Below, in pieces: positions 1-8,489 of a DNA stretch of 47,311 nucleotides (its first letter is position 1; each line of letters opens with the position of its first letter). The position numbers and the translations under genes were made by a program. The stretch comes from a virus. The DNA is taken from the IMG/VR virus record IMGVR_UViG_3300012988_000009, positions 1 through 47,311 of that record; one strand, 5' to 3'. Below the pieces are notes generated by a model. That model saw only the letters and a list, made by a program, of their open reading frames with translations, ran no database searches and had not been told where the DNA came from.

Positions 1-22
1 CGCCAGTGCAAGGTGATCGCCG
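1..22. repeat. Terminal direct repeat, left copy
   Basis: Bases 1-22 are identical to bases 47290-47311. The reading frame of the last rightward gene continues across the join without a shift, so the two copies are best read as one locus seen twice at the ends of a circular (or circularly permuted) genome. The unique length is then 47289 bases. A true short terminal repeat or cohesive end cannot be excluded. Confidence 0.9.
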
Positions 23-102
23 GCCTGCGCGGCGCACTGACGCGGCAGCGGAATCAGGCCGAGAAGAGGCGCATGCGTGCGCTGGACACGGAGCGCGAAT
101 GA
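1..102 (+). CDS. C-terminal end of the gene that wraps around from 47092
   Basis: Codons 1-102 are the last 33 residues plus TGA of the small protein that starts at 47092. The frame is kept exactly across the 22-base overlap. This end is very basic (many R and K), in contrast to the mixed N-terminal half. It overlaps the next gene by 4 bases (ATGA at 99-102), which suggests translational coupling. It has no start of its own and should be merged with the right-end feature. The complete protein is 99 residues, helical and charged; function unknown. Confidence 0.85.
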   Translation, partial: RQCKVIAGLRGALTRQRNQAEKRRMRALDTERE

Positions 103-404
103 GCCTGCACAAGACCACCATCGCCATCCTGGGCTGTCCGGTGTGGTTCGAGCACACGTACAAGAACCCGTTGGACGGGGCTTTCCAGGTCGAGATGGCG
201 GTGAACGCCCTCGGCAGCCTGCTCGAGAAGTCCGCCGTCAAAGAGGTCAGCCGCGACCTCAGCCCGAAGGTGACGCTCGTGCCGGTGCCGCTCGACTTGC
301 TGACGGCGCTCGTCGAAAGCAGCCCGATGAGCAACGCCGGCAGCCAGCGCCTCGAAAAGCTTCAGGCCAACCTCCGCCAGTGGATCGACGCCCATGTCCC
401 CTGA
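99..404 (+). CDS. Hypothetical protein, 101 aa
   Basis: The protein begins MSLHKTTIAILG and has no family that I recognise. The N-terminal stretch TIAILGCPVWF is a short hydrophobic strand, and the C-terminal third is helical and charged. The ATG at 99 is chosen because it overlaps the preceding stop as ATGA, the coupling used throughout this gene block; an in-frame extension upstream would overlap the previous gene fully. It overlaps the next small gene by 11 bases. Probably an early accessory protein by position; no function is inferred. Confidence 0.7.
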   Translation: MSLHKTTIAILGCPVWFEHTYKNPLDGAFQVEMAVNALGSLLEKSAVKEVSRDLSPKVTLVPVPLDLLTALVESSPMSNAGSQRLEKLQANLRQWIDAHVP

Positions 405-525
405 CATCATCGCCGACCAGTGGCGTCCTACGCCGACGGCCGCCACCCCAACCACTCCACCGCCTCCGATTCCTCCGCTGCCGCTGGCGTGGGCGAAGGC
501 CGTCATTGAAGGGCGAAAGCCATGA
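394..525 (+). CDS. Proline-rich small protein, 43 aa
   Basis: A short frame fills the space between the gene ending at 404 and the one starting at 522, with an 11-base overlap on the left and a 4-base ATGA overlap on the right. The product starts [10 protein letters not shown] and its middle is dominated by P and T (a run of PPPP followed by IPPLPL), ending in a short basic tail. No domain is recognised. Its support is the tight packing with both neighbours; without a homology search it could still be a chance frame. Confidence 0.5.
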   Translation: MSPDIIADQWRPTPTAATPTTPPPPIPPLPLAWAKAVIEGRKP

Positions 526-1196
526 AGTTCCAACTTGGAGATATGGTCCGCAAAACCAAGGGCAGCCAGTGGCATGGCAAAGTCGTCGGCACGTACAGTA
601 CGGAGCTGACGCCGGAAGGGTATGCTGTCGAAAGCTGGAGCGAGAAGGGCTCCGTGCAGATTTACCCGGCAGCGGCGCTGGAATTGGCACAGGCCGCCCA
701 GGCTCAGGGGGATGCGGCTGCTCGTCAGGCTGGTGCGCACGCCGCCGATCGTGTCCTCGCTGAAATGATGGCCGAGAGCCCCCCAGCCCCGTCGTTGCTG
801 CCCGCTGAAATAAAGAGTGGCAAGCGGCTGCATGTACTAAAGACATGGCCTGATTATTTCAGCAAGGTTACGTCCGGCGATAAGACGTTCGAGTGTCGTG
901 TTTGGGACCGCGACTATCGAGTTGGCGATCATCTGTACCTCTATGAATGGGACCCCAAGACCGCAAACATGACCGGACGCTCCATATACTTCCGCATTGG
1001 GTACATTCTCACTGGTCCGTGCTCACCGGTTGGATTTTGTGTGATGACGCTAGCGCCTGTCGTTGCCCTCCCTGCCCCCGGCGCGCTGGCGGGGTTGGTG
1101 GAGAAGTGGCGCAAGCGCGTTTGCGCCGACACCGGATACTACCAGGCGGTTGAAGACCTTTCGTCGGAGCTGGAGGCGGTTCTCCGCAATGGCTGA
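522..1196 (+). CDS. DfrB-like (R67-type) dihydrofolate reductase domain fused to DUF3850
   Basis: Residues 3-54 align without gaps to R67/DfrB, the trimethoprim-insensitive SH3-like dihydrofolate reductase. K11 matches K32 of R67, W17 matches W38, S44 matches S65, and Q46-I47-Y48 match the Q67-I68-Y69 active-site triad; [10 protein letters not shown] (29-38) is identical to R67. R67 works as a homotetramer with one central pore. Residues 55-100 are an Ala/Gln-rich helical linker. Residues about 102-178 match DUF3850, an ASCH/PUA-like domain thought to bind RNA ([29 protein letters not shown]). The tail 190-222 is a helix of a kind often seen at the end of small phage proteins (LVEKWRKR...LSSELEAVL). 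ATGA overlap with the gene before, 8-base overlap with the helicase after. Folate reduction is inferred from the conserved residues; no thymidylate synthase was seen in the genome, so an RNA- or nucleotide-binding role is also possible. Confidence 0.85.
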   Translation: MKFQLGDMVRKTKGSQWHGKVVGTYSTELTPEGYAVESWSEKGSVQIYPAAALELAQAAQAQGDAAARQAGAHAADRVLAEMMAESPPAPSLLPAEIKSGKRLHVLKTWPDYFSKVTSGDKTFECRVWDRDYRVGDHLYLYEWDPKTANMTGRSIYFRIGYILTGPCSPVGFCVMTLAPVVALPAPGALAGLVEKWRKRVCADTGYYQAVEDLSSELEAVLRNG

Positions 1197-2877
1197 CATC
1201 CTCGCCCAACGCACGCCGACCGGGCGCCCGAAGTTCGTCCTCATCGGCGCACCCGGCGCCCTCGGACTGAAGCTGTCGGAGATCGGCTGGCAGCAGTGGT
1301 CGATGGGGCGTTGGACGACGACGCGCCCGGCGACGATCGCGGCGACGGATGCGCTGCTGCCGACGGTGCGCGACGAGAGTTGCACGCGGGCGTTGGCGTG
1401 GTGCAGCCGGGCGTATCGGGACAGTTCGGTTATGGCGTACCCGGGGGGTGGAGGTCCGGAAGTCGAGGAGGTGCTGGCGAAGGGCGCCCCCAAGCCGTTC
1501 CCATATCAGGCGTCCGGCGCGATATGGCTGGCCGGCAAACAGCGGGCACTGCTGGGGGATGACGCGGGCTGCGGCAAGACGAATCAGGCCCTCATCGCCT
1601 GCGCGATCGTCAACGCCAAGCGCGTTCTCGTTCTCTGCCCCACGACGCTCACCGGCCAATGGATCGACGAAGCCGACCGCTGGGTCGGGCTCGAACGCTT
1701 CGACGAGTTCCAGGCCGTCGGGTTCGGGCTGCTGTCGACGTCCGGGGAGCGGGCCGGCGAGACGTACTTCGACGCCGTCTTCCGCGAGAAGTGGGACGTC
1801 GTCATCATCGACGAATGCCACTACCTCCGCAGCATGGACAGCACGCGCACCTGCCGGATATGGGGCGGCCAGTCGATCAAGAACAAGATCATCAAAGGCA
1901 AGCACCGCCGGGTGAAGGGACCGAAGTTCGAGGGCATCGCCCACGTCGCCACCAGGGTGTGGGCACTGTCTGGCAGCCCCATACCCAACAAGCCGAAGAA
2001 CATGTTGCCGACGTTGCACGGCCTCGACCCCGAAGGCTGGCCGACGCAGCAGTACCTCGAACGCTACTGCGACCCGCGCTTCGACCGGGCGACGAACGCC
2101 ATCGTCTACGAAGGATCGAGCAACGAAGAGGAGCTGAACAAGAACCTCCGCGGCGGCGGCATCATGCTCCGCCGGCTGAAGGCAGACGTGCTGCCGCAGC
2201 TGCCGCCGAAGGTGCGCGGCGTCGTCCGGCTGGAGGTGACGAACCTCACCCGCGAGACCGAATTCCTGAAGTCGAATCGCCTGACGCTCGCCGACATCCG
2301 CGAAGCCGTCGGCCGCATCGGTGCGCTCTGCAATGCGGATGACGTGCTGGCCACCGTCCGCCAGCAGTCGTCGCTCGCCCGCGTCGTCAAGATGGTGCCG
2401 ATGATCCAGGCGTTGGCCGGCGACGAGTCGGTCCTCGTCCTCTGCAACCACCGCGAGGTCGCGTGGCAGCTGCACGCGAGCCTGCATTCGGCGAGGAACG
2501 AAGGGGCCGACGACGCCCGCGACTGCGAGGCGATGAGCCTCACGGGCGACGATGCGCCTGCCGAGCGGCGCGCGAAGGCGCTGGCGTTCACCGGCAAATA
2601 CCTCTGCGCGACGATCGGCGCCATCGGCACGGGCCTGGACGGGCTGCAGCGGGCGTACAGCCACGCGATCTTCGTCGAGTTCCCGTGGGCGCCCTCCGAC
2701 CTGACGCAGGCGGAAGACCGGCTGCACCGCATCGGCCAGACGAAGTCCGTACGCATCACCTACCTCGTTGAACCCGGTTCGATCGAGAGCGCGGTGCTTG
2801 CTGGCACCGCACGGAAAGCGGAGTGGAGCCACATGGTGCTTGACGCCTCCGTACAGCGCACTAACGTTTCCGTATGA
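1189..2877 (+). CDS. SNF2-family DNA helicase/ATPase, 562 aa
   Basis: A superfamily 2 helicase of the SWI2/SNF2 type. Visible motifs in order: the Q-like [10 protein letters not shown] just before motif I; motif [10 protein letters not shown] (about residues 122-130); motif Ia [12 protein letters not shown]; motif [10 protein letters not shown] (about 206), a DECH variant of DEAH; motif [12 protein letters not shown] (about 260); a C-terminal lobe with [11 protein letters not shown] and the hallmark [12 protein letters not shown] (about 510). These proteins translocate on duplex DNA and occur in many phage replication modules. The ATG at 1189 overlaps the previous stop by 8 bases; an upstream in-frame start at 1063 would lie well inside the previous gene. 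Stop overlaps the next ATG (ATGA). Confidence 0.93.
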   Translation: MADILAQRTPTGRPKFVLIGAPGALGLKLSEIGWQQWSMGRWTTTRPATIAATDALLPTVRDESCTRALAWCSRAYRDSSVMAYPGGGGPEVEEVLAKGAPKPFPYQASGAIWLAGKQRALLGDDAGCGKTNQALIACAIVNAKRVLVLCPTTLTGQWIDEADRWVGLERFDEFQAVGFGLLSTSGERAGETYFDAVFREKWDVVIIDECHYLRSMDSTRTCRIWGGQSIKNKIIKGKHRRVKGPKFEGIAHVATRVWALSGSPIPNKPKNMLPTLHGLDPEGWPTQQYLERYCDPRFDRATNAIVYEGSSNEEELNKNLRGGGIMLRRLKADVLPQLPPKVRGVVRLEVTNLTRETEFLKSNRLTLADIREAVGRIGALCNADDVLATVRQQSSLARVVKMVPMIQALAGDESVLVLCNHREVAWQLHASLHSARNEGADDARDCEAMSLTGDDAPAERRAKALAFTGKYLCATIGAIGTGLDGLQRAYSHAIFVEFPWAPSDLTQAEDRLHRIGQTKSVRITYLVEPGSIESAVLAGTARKAEWSHMVLDASVQRTNVSV

Positions 2878-3263
2878 TCCTCGATGCTTCGGGTCGCGCC
2901 ATCGCCCGCACCGCCCGCCACCGCCTGACCGACGCCGAAGTCGCCGACGTCCGTGCCAACGACTTCGAGTCCAAGGTCGAGATCGTCGTCACCCACCGCC
3001 GGCTGCCGTACCTGTCGGCGACGATGGCCACGCTCGCCGGCTGCGAGCGGCGCCCGGACTACAACCTCCAGGCCGTGATCGCCTTCTGCCCGGCGGATGC
3101 CCGCACGGTGCATGCCGTCGAGGGCTTCCGGAAGAACCTCGCCCAGGCGTGGGAAGAGGCTTTCGACCGGCAGCTGCATGCCCCCGGCGACACGGCACCC
3201 AATTTCACCGAACCCACCACCGACGACGCCGTCATGGCGATCATGGACGGAACCGCATTATGA
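2874..3263 (+). CDS. Hypothetical protein, 129 aa
   Basis: No recognised family. The sequence starts [20 protein letters not shown] and mixes a helical N-terminal part with a middle that contains two cysteines (LAGCERR, AFCPAD). No membrane segment or signal is visible. It is coupled by ATGA overlaps to the SNF2 helicase before it and the membrane protein after it, so it is co-expressed with replication genes. The start codon lies inside a TCCGTATGAT element that resembles the second half of the repeated promoter element seen elsewhere in the rightward block. Confidence 0.7.
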   Translation: MILDASGRAIARTARHRLTDAEVADVRANDFESKVEIVVTHRRLPYLSATMATLAGCERRPDYNLQAVIAFCPADARTVHAVEGFRKNLAQAWEEAFDRQLHAPGDTAPNFTEPTTDDAVMAIMDGTAL

Positions 3264-3877
3264 AATCCTTTCTCAAACACGTCTTCCGTGCAGAGCACAT
3301 CGGCTTCGCGCTGGTGCTGTTCGCCGCCAGCCTCTGCCGCTTCGGCTGCGCGCTGATCGCGTGCACGTCGTGGATCAACGGCTGGACGCCGATGCTCGTC
3401 GTCTTCGGTGCTGGCTCCCTGCTGTTCGACGTCGGCATCCGCTGGTGCGACATGTCGCTGTCCCGGTCGCTGGCGATCGACCACATGTGCGGCCTCGACG
3501 TGGACGTCGACAAGATGCTGGCGGATTCGGAGATCAATGTGGCTGGGACGGTAACACACCACCCGCCGCCCGGGCATGCGTACCCCGAGAATTGGGAAGG
3601 GCAGGTGCCGGTGCCGGAAGTCATACGCCGTGTTAACGAGGCGCGTGCGCAAGACCGTACCACCCAACTCGACATCCGCGCGCCGCTGTCGGCCGAGGAG
3701 CTGGCTGCCATCGAAAGCCTGCGCCGGCAGGGCCTCGCCACTGAAGCCGCTCTCGAAGGCCTGCGTCGGTCCTCTGTCGGTGGCGCCAACCAGTTCGCCG
3801 ACGACACCCCCGAACCCCACCCCCTGCCGGCGATCACCGGCCTCGACCCGAAGGATGACCCCAATGCCCCGCAGTAA
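3260..3877 (+). CDS. Membrane protein with two predicted TM helices, 205 aa
   Basis: Residues about 14-34 (IGFALVLFAASLCRFGCALI) and about 42-58 (WTPMLVVFGAGSLLFDVGI) form two hydrophobic segments with a short loop between them. The remaining 145 residues are soluble, with a proline/histidine patch (HHPPPGHAYPENW) and a helical segment LSAEELAAIESLRRQG, ending in a proline-rich tail. No domain is recognised. ATGA overlap with the gene before; it overlaps the next small basic gene by 14 bases. Could be an early inner-membrane protein or a holin-like protein, but position argues more for an accessory role. Confidence 0.65.
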   Translation: MKSFLKHVFRAEHIGFALVLFAASLCRFGCALIACTSWINGWTPMLVVFGAGSLLFDVGIRWCDMSLSRSLAIDHMCGLDVDVDKMLADSEINVAGTVTHHPPPGHAYPENWEGQVPVPEVIRRVNEARAQDRTTQLDIRAPLSAEELAAIESLRRQGLATEAALEGLRRSSVGGANQFADDTPEPHPLPAITGLDPKDDPNAPQ

Positions 3878-4040
3878 GCCCACCCCCAAGCAGCGGGCGC
3901 AGTCCGCTGAGGCCAAAGAGGCCGCCCGTCTCCGTGCCGCCGCGTGGCGCCAGAAGCAGAAGCGCAAGCTCGGCGTGCTGAAATTCCGCGCCCTCGAGGC
4001 CGCCCGCAAGCGCAAGGCCGCGAAGCCGCTGTTCAAGTAG
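3864..4040 (+). CDS. Small, very basic protein, 58 aa
   Basis: The product starts MPRSKPTPKQRAQSAEAKEA and is mostly K, R, A and Q, with the predicted form of one long basic helix. Such proteins often bind nucleic acid or ribosomes, but no family is recognised here. Its ATG at 3864 gives a 14-base overlap with the previous gene; longer in-frame starts would run deep into that gene. It is the last gene before a 120-base gap with a hairpin. Confidence 0.6.
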   Translation: MPRSKPTPKQRAQSAEAKEAARLRAAAWRQKQKRKLGVLKFRALEAARKRKAAKPLFK

Positions 4041-4091
4041 CGCCCTCGCCCACTACCCCTGGTGGAGGCGTACATCGCATCCACTACGAAG

Positions 4092-4121
4092 CCGCCCCTC
4101 GACGCCACCCCCGAGGGGCGG
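4092..4121 (+). terminator. Perfect 10-bp hairpin without a T-run
   Basis: CCGCCCCTCG (4092-4101) pairs with CGAGGGGCGG (4112-4121) around a 10-base loop, in the gap between the small basic protein and the primase/helicase. No T-run follows on either strand, so this may be a pause site, RNA processing site or transcript stabiliser and not a true intrinsic terminator. Confidence 0.4.
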
Positions 4122-4160
4122 TAGCGTCTCCGGCTCGCTGCACTCGACAGGACCTTCCAC

Positions 4161-6677
4161 ATGCACGTCTCCCTGTTCGCCGCTTCATGGGCAACGGAAC
4201 CCGCGGGCTCCGGCCCCGTCACCAAGGTGTACGAGGCATTCAAAGGCGGCAGATGGAAGGACAAGGTCGAAGGCGTACGCCGGCTGGCGAACTCCGAGGC
4301 GGCGTACCAAAACGCCAAGCGCAGCCTGCCCGCCGTCTCCTTCTCCTGCTCGGCCGCCACCCGCCGCGATGGCGCCAGCCCCGAGGAACAGAAGCGCGTC
4401 GGCTCCGGCCGGCTGCAGGTCGACCTCGACGACCAGTACGACACCGACGAAGCCTACGACGCCGTCAAGGCCGCTCTCCTCGCCCTGCCGTGGATCGAAG
4501 CCGTCTTCCGCTCCGTACGCCCCACGTCCCTGAAAGCCGTCGCTCGCATCCCTGCGTCGGCGAATGACCTCGACCACCTCGCCAGCTACATCGCGGTTGA
4601 GCGGGCGCTGGCGGACGTCTGGCTGACGCTCGACCCCGCGTGCAAGGACATCGGCCGGCTCTGCTTCGTCACCTACGACCCCGACCTCGTCTACCGCGAC
4701 GCCAGCGAGATCCAGGTGACGGCCGCCGACCGCGAGGCCGCCGTCCGCCGCACCGACGACCCGCAGACGATCCACACGTGGACCGACGCCAACGCCGGGA
4801 AGCTGCTGGCCCAGCTCGAGAAGTTCAGCGGCACCTGCCGCCACAACGAAGCCGGCGCCTGGGCCGGCAACGCGGTGCTCCTCGGCGCGCACGACGACTG
4901 GATCGGCGAGCAGCTGCGCGACTGGTTCGAGCGTCAGGGCCGCACCGCCGGCCGCGGTGAGATCAAACGCGCCATCACCTGGGCCCGCACCCGGTCGCAA
5001 CGCGGCGCCCTGAAGCTGATGGGCCCTGGCGCGCACAAGCTCGTCGATCCGCTGTGGGTGTTTGATGGCGACGAGGAGCTGCAGGCTCCGACGCCGGTGG
5101 CCGACGACGGCCCGCTGTTCGTCCTCGAGGACCCGGTGGTCGTGGCCAAGGCCGAGCTGGCGGTCAAGGACGCGGAGGAGTTCGACGCCGCGCTGGTGCC
5201 GGACGCCACGGGGCTCGTGCCCGCCGTCGTCCGCCTCTGCGACGTCATCTGCCAGGACCCGCAGATTTACGCCCGTGCCAACCAGCCACCGCAGATGCGG
5301 GACAGCGCGGGGGGCGGATACCACAATGCCATCTGCTGGCTCGCGGGGTTGGCCCGCACCGGCGGGGAGTACCTGTACCGCGACGGCCTCGACTGGATCC
5401 GCAAGCCGAACTCCATCGGCTGGACCGCCATCGCCCCCTCCGACTTCGACCGCCGGGTGCTCGCCGACTTCGGCCCGGCCCTCGGCGATCCCGCGCGGGC
5501 GTCCGGGGCCACGGCCCACCTGCGCGCCGTCGGCCAGCAGGCGCTCTCCCCGCGGAAGACCGACCTGCACCCGATGGAGGCCGCATTCAAGAACGGCGTC
5601 CTCGACTTCGACTTCTGGCTGCGCAACCCGATCGAAGCCCCGCAGCCGACGGCCGCCGACCTCTTCATTCCGTACGAGCCGCGGGTGGCGTGGGATGCGA
5701 CGGCCGAATGCCCGACGTGGCTGCAGTTCCTTGCGTCGACGAAGATGGGCCCCGATGGCGAGGCGCTGCTGCAGGAGTGGTTCGGCTGGAACCTCGTCCG
5801 CAGCGTGAAGCATCACAAGTTCCTGGTGATCGTCGGCCCGCGACGCGCGGGCAAGGGCACCATCCTGAACGTCCTGACCGACATGCTGGGGCATGAGTCC
5901 GTCGGCGCCGCGTCCCTCGCCGCGCTCGACGCGAACACCCGCTTCGGGCTGAACGGCTGGGTCGGCAAGCGCGCGGTCCTCTTCCCCGACGAGAACAACG
6001 TCGACGGCCGCGGGTTGACGGCGGCCTTCGCCGCACTGTTGCAGGTGACGTCGTTCGACCGCATCCCGCTGGAGAAGAAGGGCAAGGATGACGGTGCCCC
6101 GGTGCGGCTGTTCGCCCGCCTGACGATGTGCTGCAACACCATCCCCGACTTCCCCGACAAGGCCGGCGCTCTCTCCGGCCGCATGCTGGTGCTGCCGCTG
6201 ACGGAGAGCTTCCTCGACCGCGAGGACATCCACCTCGGCGACAAGCTGGCGGCGGAGACCGAGGGCATCGTGGTGTGGGCCGCCGAGGGCCTGCGCCGGC
6301 TGATGCGCCGAGGGGCGTTCACCGTCCACGGCTCCGCGGCCGACATGAAGCATGAGCTGTCGCTGCGGCAGTCGCCGGTCAAGGAGTTCGCCGAATCGCA
6401 CCTGACCGCCGGCGACGAGATGGACGACTTCGTCGTCGGCTCCGATCTATTCGACGCCTTCAACGGCTGGGCACCGCGGGCGAACCGGCTGAAGCGTACC
6501 AGCCCACACCTCCATGCCGAGATCCGCGGGGTGTTCCCCCGTGTCGAGAGCAAGCGCGTCGGCGACCGCAACGAGCGCCGGCTGTACGGGCTGAAGTGGA
6601 CGGACGCCGGCCGCGTGCTGCTCGAATCCGTGCGCGGGACCGAAGCGTTCGGAGACGAGAAGAAAAAAGATTCTTGA
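4161..6677 (+). CDS. Primase-polymerase / SF3 helicase fusion, 838 aa
   Basis: The N-terminal third resembles the BT4734-like/VirE N-terminal domain, a divergent PrimPol fold (GSGRLQVDLDDQYD at about 80, PWIEAVFRSVRPTSLKAVAR about 112-131). The C-terminal half is a D5/VapE-like superfamily 3 helicase: Walker A GPRRAGKGT (about 559), a Walker B-like VLFPDENN (about 606) and motif C with sensor residue CCNTIPDFPDKAGALSGRM (about 656-674). The product should prime and unwind at the phage origin. Length is normal for such fusions. Start at ATG 4161 follows AGGACC. Its stop codon lies inside the -35-like TTGACG of the next promoter. Confidence 0.88.
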   Translation: MHVSLFAASWATEPAGSGPVTKVYEAFKGGRWKDKVEGVRRLANSEAAYQNAKRSLPAVSFSCSAATRRDGASPEEQKRVGSGRLQVDLDDQYDTDEAYDAVKAALLALPWIEAVFRSVRPTSLKAVARIPASANDLDHLASYIAVERALADVWLTLDPACKDIGRLCFVTYDPDLVYRDASEIQVTAADREAAVRRTDDPQTIHTWTDANAGKLLAQLEKFSGTCRHNEAGAWAGNAVLLGAHDDWIGEQLRDWFERQGRTAGRGEIKRAITWARTRSQRGALKLMGPGAHKLVDPLWVFDGDEELQAPTPVADDGPLFVLEDPVVVAKAELAVKDAEEFDAALVPDATGLVPAVVRLCDVICQDPQIYARANQPPQMRDSAGGGYHNAICWLAGLARTGGEYLYRDGLDWIRKPNSIGWTAIAPSDFDRRVLADFGPALGDPARASGATAHLRAVGQQALSPRKTDLHPMEAAFKNGVLDFDFWLRNPIEAPQPTAADLFIPYEPRVAWDATAECPTWLQFLASTKMGPDGEALLQEWFGWNLVRSVKHHKFLVIVGPRRAGKGTILNVLTDMLGHESVGAASLAALDANTRFGLNGWVGKRAVLFPDENNVDGRGLTAAFAALLQVTSFDRIPLEKKGKDDGAPVRLFARLTMCCNTIPDFPDKAGALSGRMLVLPLTESFLDREDIHLGDKLAAETEGIVVWAAEGLRRLMRRGAFTVHGSAADMKHELSLRQSPVKEFAESHLTAGDEMDDFVVGSDLFDAFNGWAPRANRLKRTSPHLHAEIRGVFPRVESKRVGDRNERRLYGLKWTDAGRVLLESVRGTEAFGDEKKKDS

Positions 6678-6700
6678 CGTTCCGTACACTTCCGTACGGT
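6674..6700 (+). promoter_or_regulatory. Promoter-like element with tandem TCCGTAC repeats (copy B)
   Basis: TTGACG at 6674-6679 overlaps the TGA of the primase/helicase and is followed by TCCGTAC at 6681-6687 and 6691-6697, starts exactly 10 bp apart. A -10 is not clear: TACGGT (6695) is too close, and GATATA (6704) is too far. It precedes the 176-residue protein, nuclease and ssDNA-binding genes. The same layout is found at 41405, 41833 and 44154. Confidence 0.55.
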
Positions 6701-6739
6701 GCCGATATACCCAATGCGCACAGCGCAGGAGCCTGACCA

Positions 6740-7270
6740 ATGCCCATCAAACTCACCATCGAGATGACCGACGAAGCGGTCGAAGCCTTCGCCCGTGGCA
6801 TGGGCGGCAACGCCGCCGTCAATGCCCTGACCGCCGGTGCGCCGGTCGTCGAGTCGCAGGCCAAGGCCGCCCGTGCGAAGAAGGCCGACAAGGTCGAGGC
6901 CCCCGCCGCCGACGTCGGCACCACCCCGGCCCAGGCCGCGGACGCCAAGGTCGAGGCCGCGGCCGCCAAGGTCGAGGCCCCCGCCCCGGTCGTCGAGAAG
7001 AAGCCCGAGGTCGCCGGCCCCCCGGCGAAGACCATCCAGGAGCTGATCGCCCACTGTAATGCCCTCGTCGCGGTGCCCGGCAACACCAAGGCGATCGTCT
7101 TCGGCTGGTTCCAGACCGCGGCCGAGAAGGTCACCGGCGCCAAGGTGGCCAACCCCAACGCGCTGCCGGCCGACAAGGCGGGCGCGGTGTTCGCCGAGAT
7201 CACCCGCCTCTCGACGCCGGTGGCCGTGGCTGCGCCGACCGAAGCCGCCGCCGACCTGTTCCCCGGCTGA
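6740..7270 (+). CDS. Ala/Lys-rich hypothetical protein, 176 aa
   Basis: First gene after promoter-like element B, with a good ribosome site (CAGGAG, 8 bases before ATG). Residues 1-35 form a small folded start (MPIKLTIEMTDEAVEAFARG). Residues about 40-95 are low-complexity A, K, V, P and E, probably a flexible linker. Residues about 98-165 form a helical domain (TIQELIAHCNALVAV, VFGWFQTAAEKVTGAKV, ADKAGAVFAEITRLS) that resembles the small helical tail of some phage recombination proteins; that similarity is weak. It ends in DLFPG. It probably works with the nuclease and ssDNA-binding protein that follow in the same transcript. Confidence 0.65.
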   Translation: MPIKLTIEMTDEAVEAFARGMGGNAAVNALTAGAPVVESQAKAARAKKADKVEAPAADVGTTPAQAADAKVEAAAAKVEAPAPVVEKKPEVAGPPAKTIQELIAHCNALVAVPGNTKAIVFGWFQTAAEKVTGAKVANPNALPADKAGAVFAEITRLSTPVAVAAPTEAAADLFPG

Positions 7271-7292
7271 GCACAAGAAAGCACCCCGAAAA

Positions 7293-8489
7293 ATGCCCTC
7301 CGTCCATACCGTCCTCGGCGCGTCTAAAGCCCACGTCTGGACCGCCTGCCCCGGCGCCCCGCGTATCATGCGCAGGGCTCCGCCGCAGGAGCGCACGGAG
7401 TATATGGCGGAGGGTGTTGATCGCCACGCATGGCTCGAGCGGCTGATGCGCGCCGCCGACCCGAAGCATCTCGCCGGCAAAGGCGGGGTGCTCTCCACCC
7501 ACGCGCACGAGTGCAACATCCGTGGCGTCCTTCAGCTCATGCCGTCGAATCTCTTCGGCGACGCCAAGGTCTACCTCGACAGCGTGCAACACGCGCTGAC
7601 GAAGTTGGCCAAGGACTTCAATCTGACGACCCCGCCGGATGTGTGGGAGGTCGAAGTCCGCCTCGAAGACCCGACGATCCACGTGGAGTACGGCACCACC
7701 ATCGACCTGCTGGTCGGCTGGTCATGGGGGCCGCTGATGATCGTCGACTACAAGAGCGGCTGGAAGCGCGTGAACGCGAAGAACAACGCCCAGCTCAAGA
7801 TGGGCGTGCAGCTGGCGTGCGCCAAGTTCAGTGGCATCGCGGCCCGCGTCGGCATCTACCAGCCGATGGACGACGTGCCCTGGTCCTGGGACGACTTCAC
7901 CGACGCCGACATCGCCGGGCTCACCGAGTACTTCACCGCGGCGGCCAAGGCCACCGACGACCCCGACGCCCCCCTTCTCATCGGAGACCACTGCATGGAC
8001 TGCCCCGCCGCACACGACTGCCCCCAGCGCATCGCCGAAGCCGGCCTCATCACCCTCGCCACCCGCGAGGAGCTGGCCCAGGGCGAGAAGCTGGCCGGCT
8101 ACCTCAGCATGGTCGACCGCGTGCGCAAGCTGTGCGACGCCATCGAAGCCGCGGCATTCCCGCTGGCGAAGAAGGACGCGCTGCCCGGGTACAAGCTGGT
8201 GCAGGGCAAACCCGGCAACCGGAAGTGGAAGGACGAGGCGCTGGTGCGCAAAGCCGGCCACGTCGGCGTGGTGCCCACCCTCAGCCCGGCGGAAGTCGAG
8301 AAGCACCTCGGCAAGGCGGCCTTCGCCACGCTGTGGAACTCGAACATCGACCGGGCGCCCGGCAAGCCGCAGCTCGTGCCGGCCTCCGATCCGCGGCCGG
8401 CGTACGTCGTCGGCCTGTCGGCCTTCGACGGCGACGCCGAGGTGCAGGCGGCTGCCAACCTCACCGACGACAACAGCCCCCTCTTCTGA
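7293..8489 (+). CDS. RecB/Cas4-like Fe-S nuclease (DUF2800 type), 398 aa
   Basis: A PD-(D/E)XK nuclease: the core reads GTTIDLLVG (about 132-140) followed by LMIVDYKSG (about 148-156), giving the metal-binding D and the D-x-K pair. C19 (WTACPG) together with C234, C237 and C243 (CMDC...C) makes the 1+3 cysteine pattern known to hold a 4Fe-4S cluster in AddB- and Cas4-type nucleases. This is the pattern of the phage DUF2800 family, usually next to a DUF2815 ssDNA-binding protein as here. Likely role: 5'/3' end processing in phage recombination. The ATG at 7293 is the first after the previous gene; frames further upstream overlap it. Confidence 0.85.
   Translation: MPSVHTVLGASKAHVWTACPGAPRIMRRAPPQERTEYMAEGVDRHAWLERLMRAADPKHLAGKGGVLSTHAHECNIRGVLQLMPSNLFGDAKVYLDSVQHALTKLAKDFNLTTPPDVWEVEVRLEDPTIHVEYGTTIDLLVGWSWGPLMIVDYKSGWKRVNAKNNAQLKMGVQLACAKFSGIAARVGIYQPMDDVPWSWDDFTDADIAGLTEYFTAAAKATDDPDAPLLIGDHCMDCPAAHDCPQRIAEAGLITLATREELAQGEKLAGYLSMVDRVRKLCDAIEAAAFPLAKKDALPGYKLVQGKPGNRKWKDEALVRKAGHVGVVPTLSPAEVEKHLGKAAFATLWNSNIDRAPGKPQLVPASDPRPAYVVGLSAFDGDAEVQAAANLTDDNSPLF

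Noticed and set aside
4185-6401. 738-residue open frame on the minus strand
   Set aside because: Antisense to the PrimPol/SF3 helicase whose catalytic motifs are intact; composition is typical of an antisense shadow.
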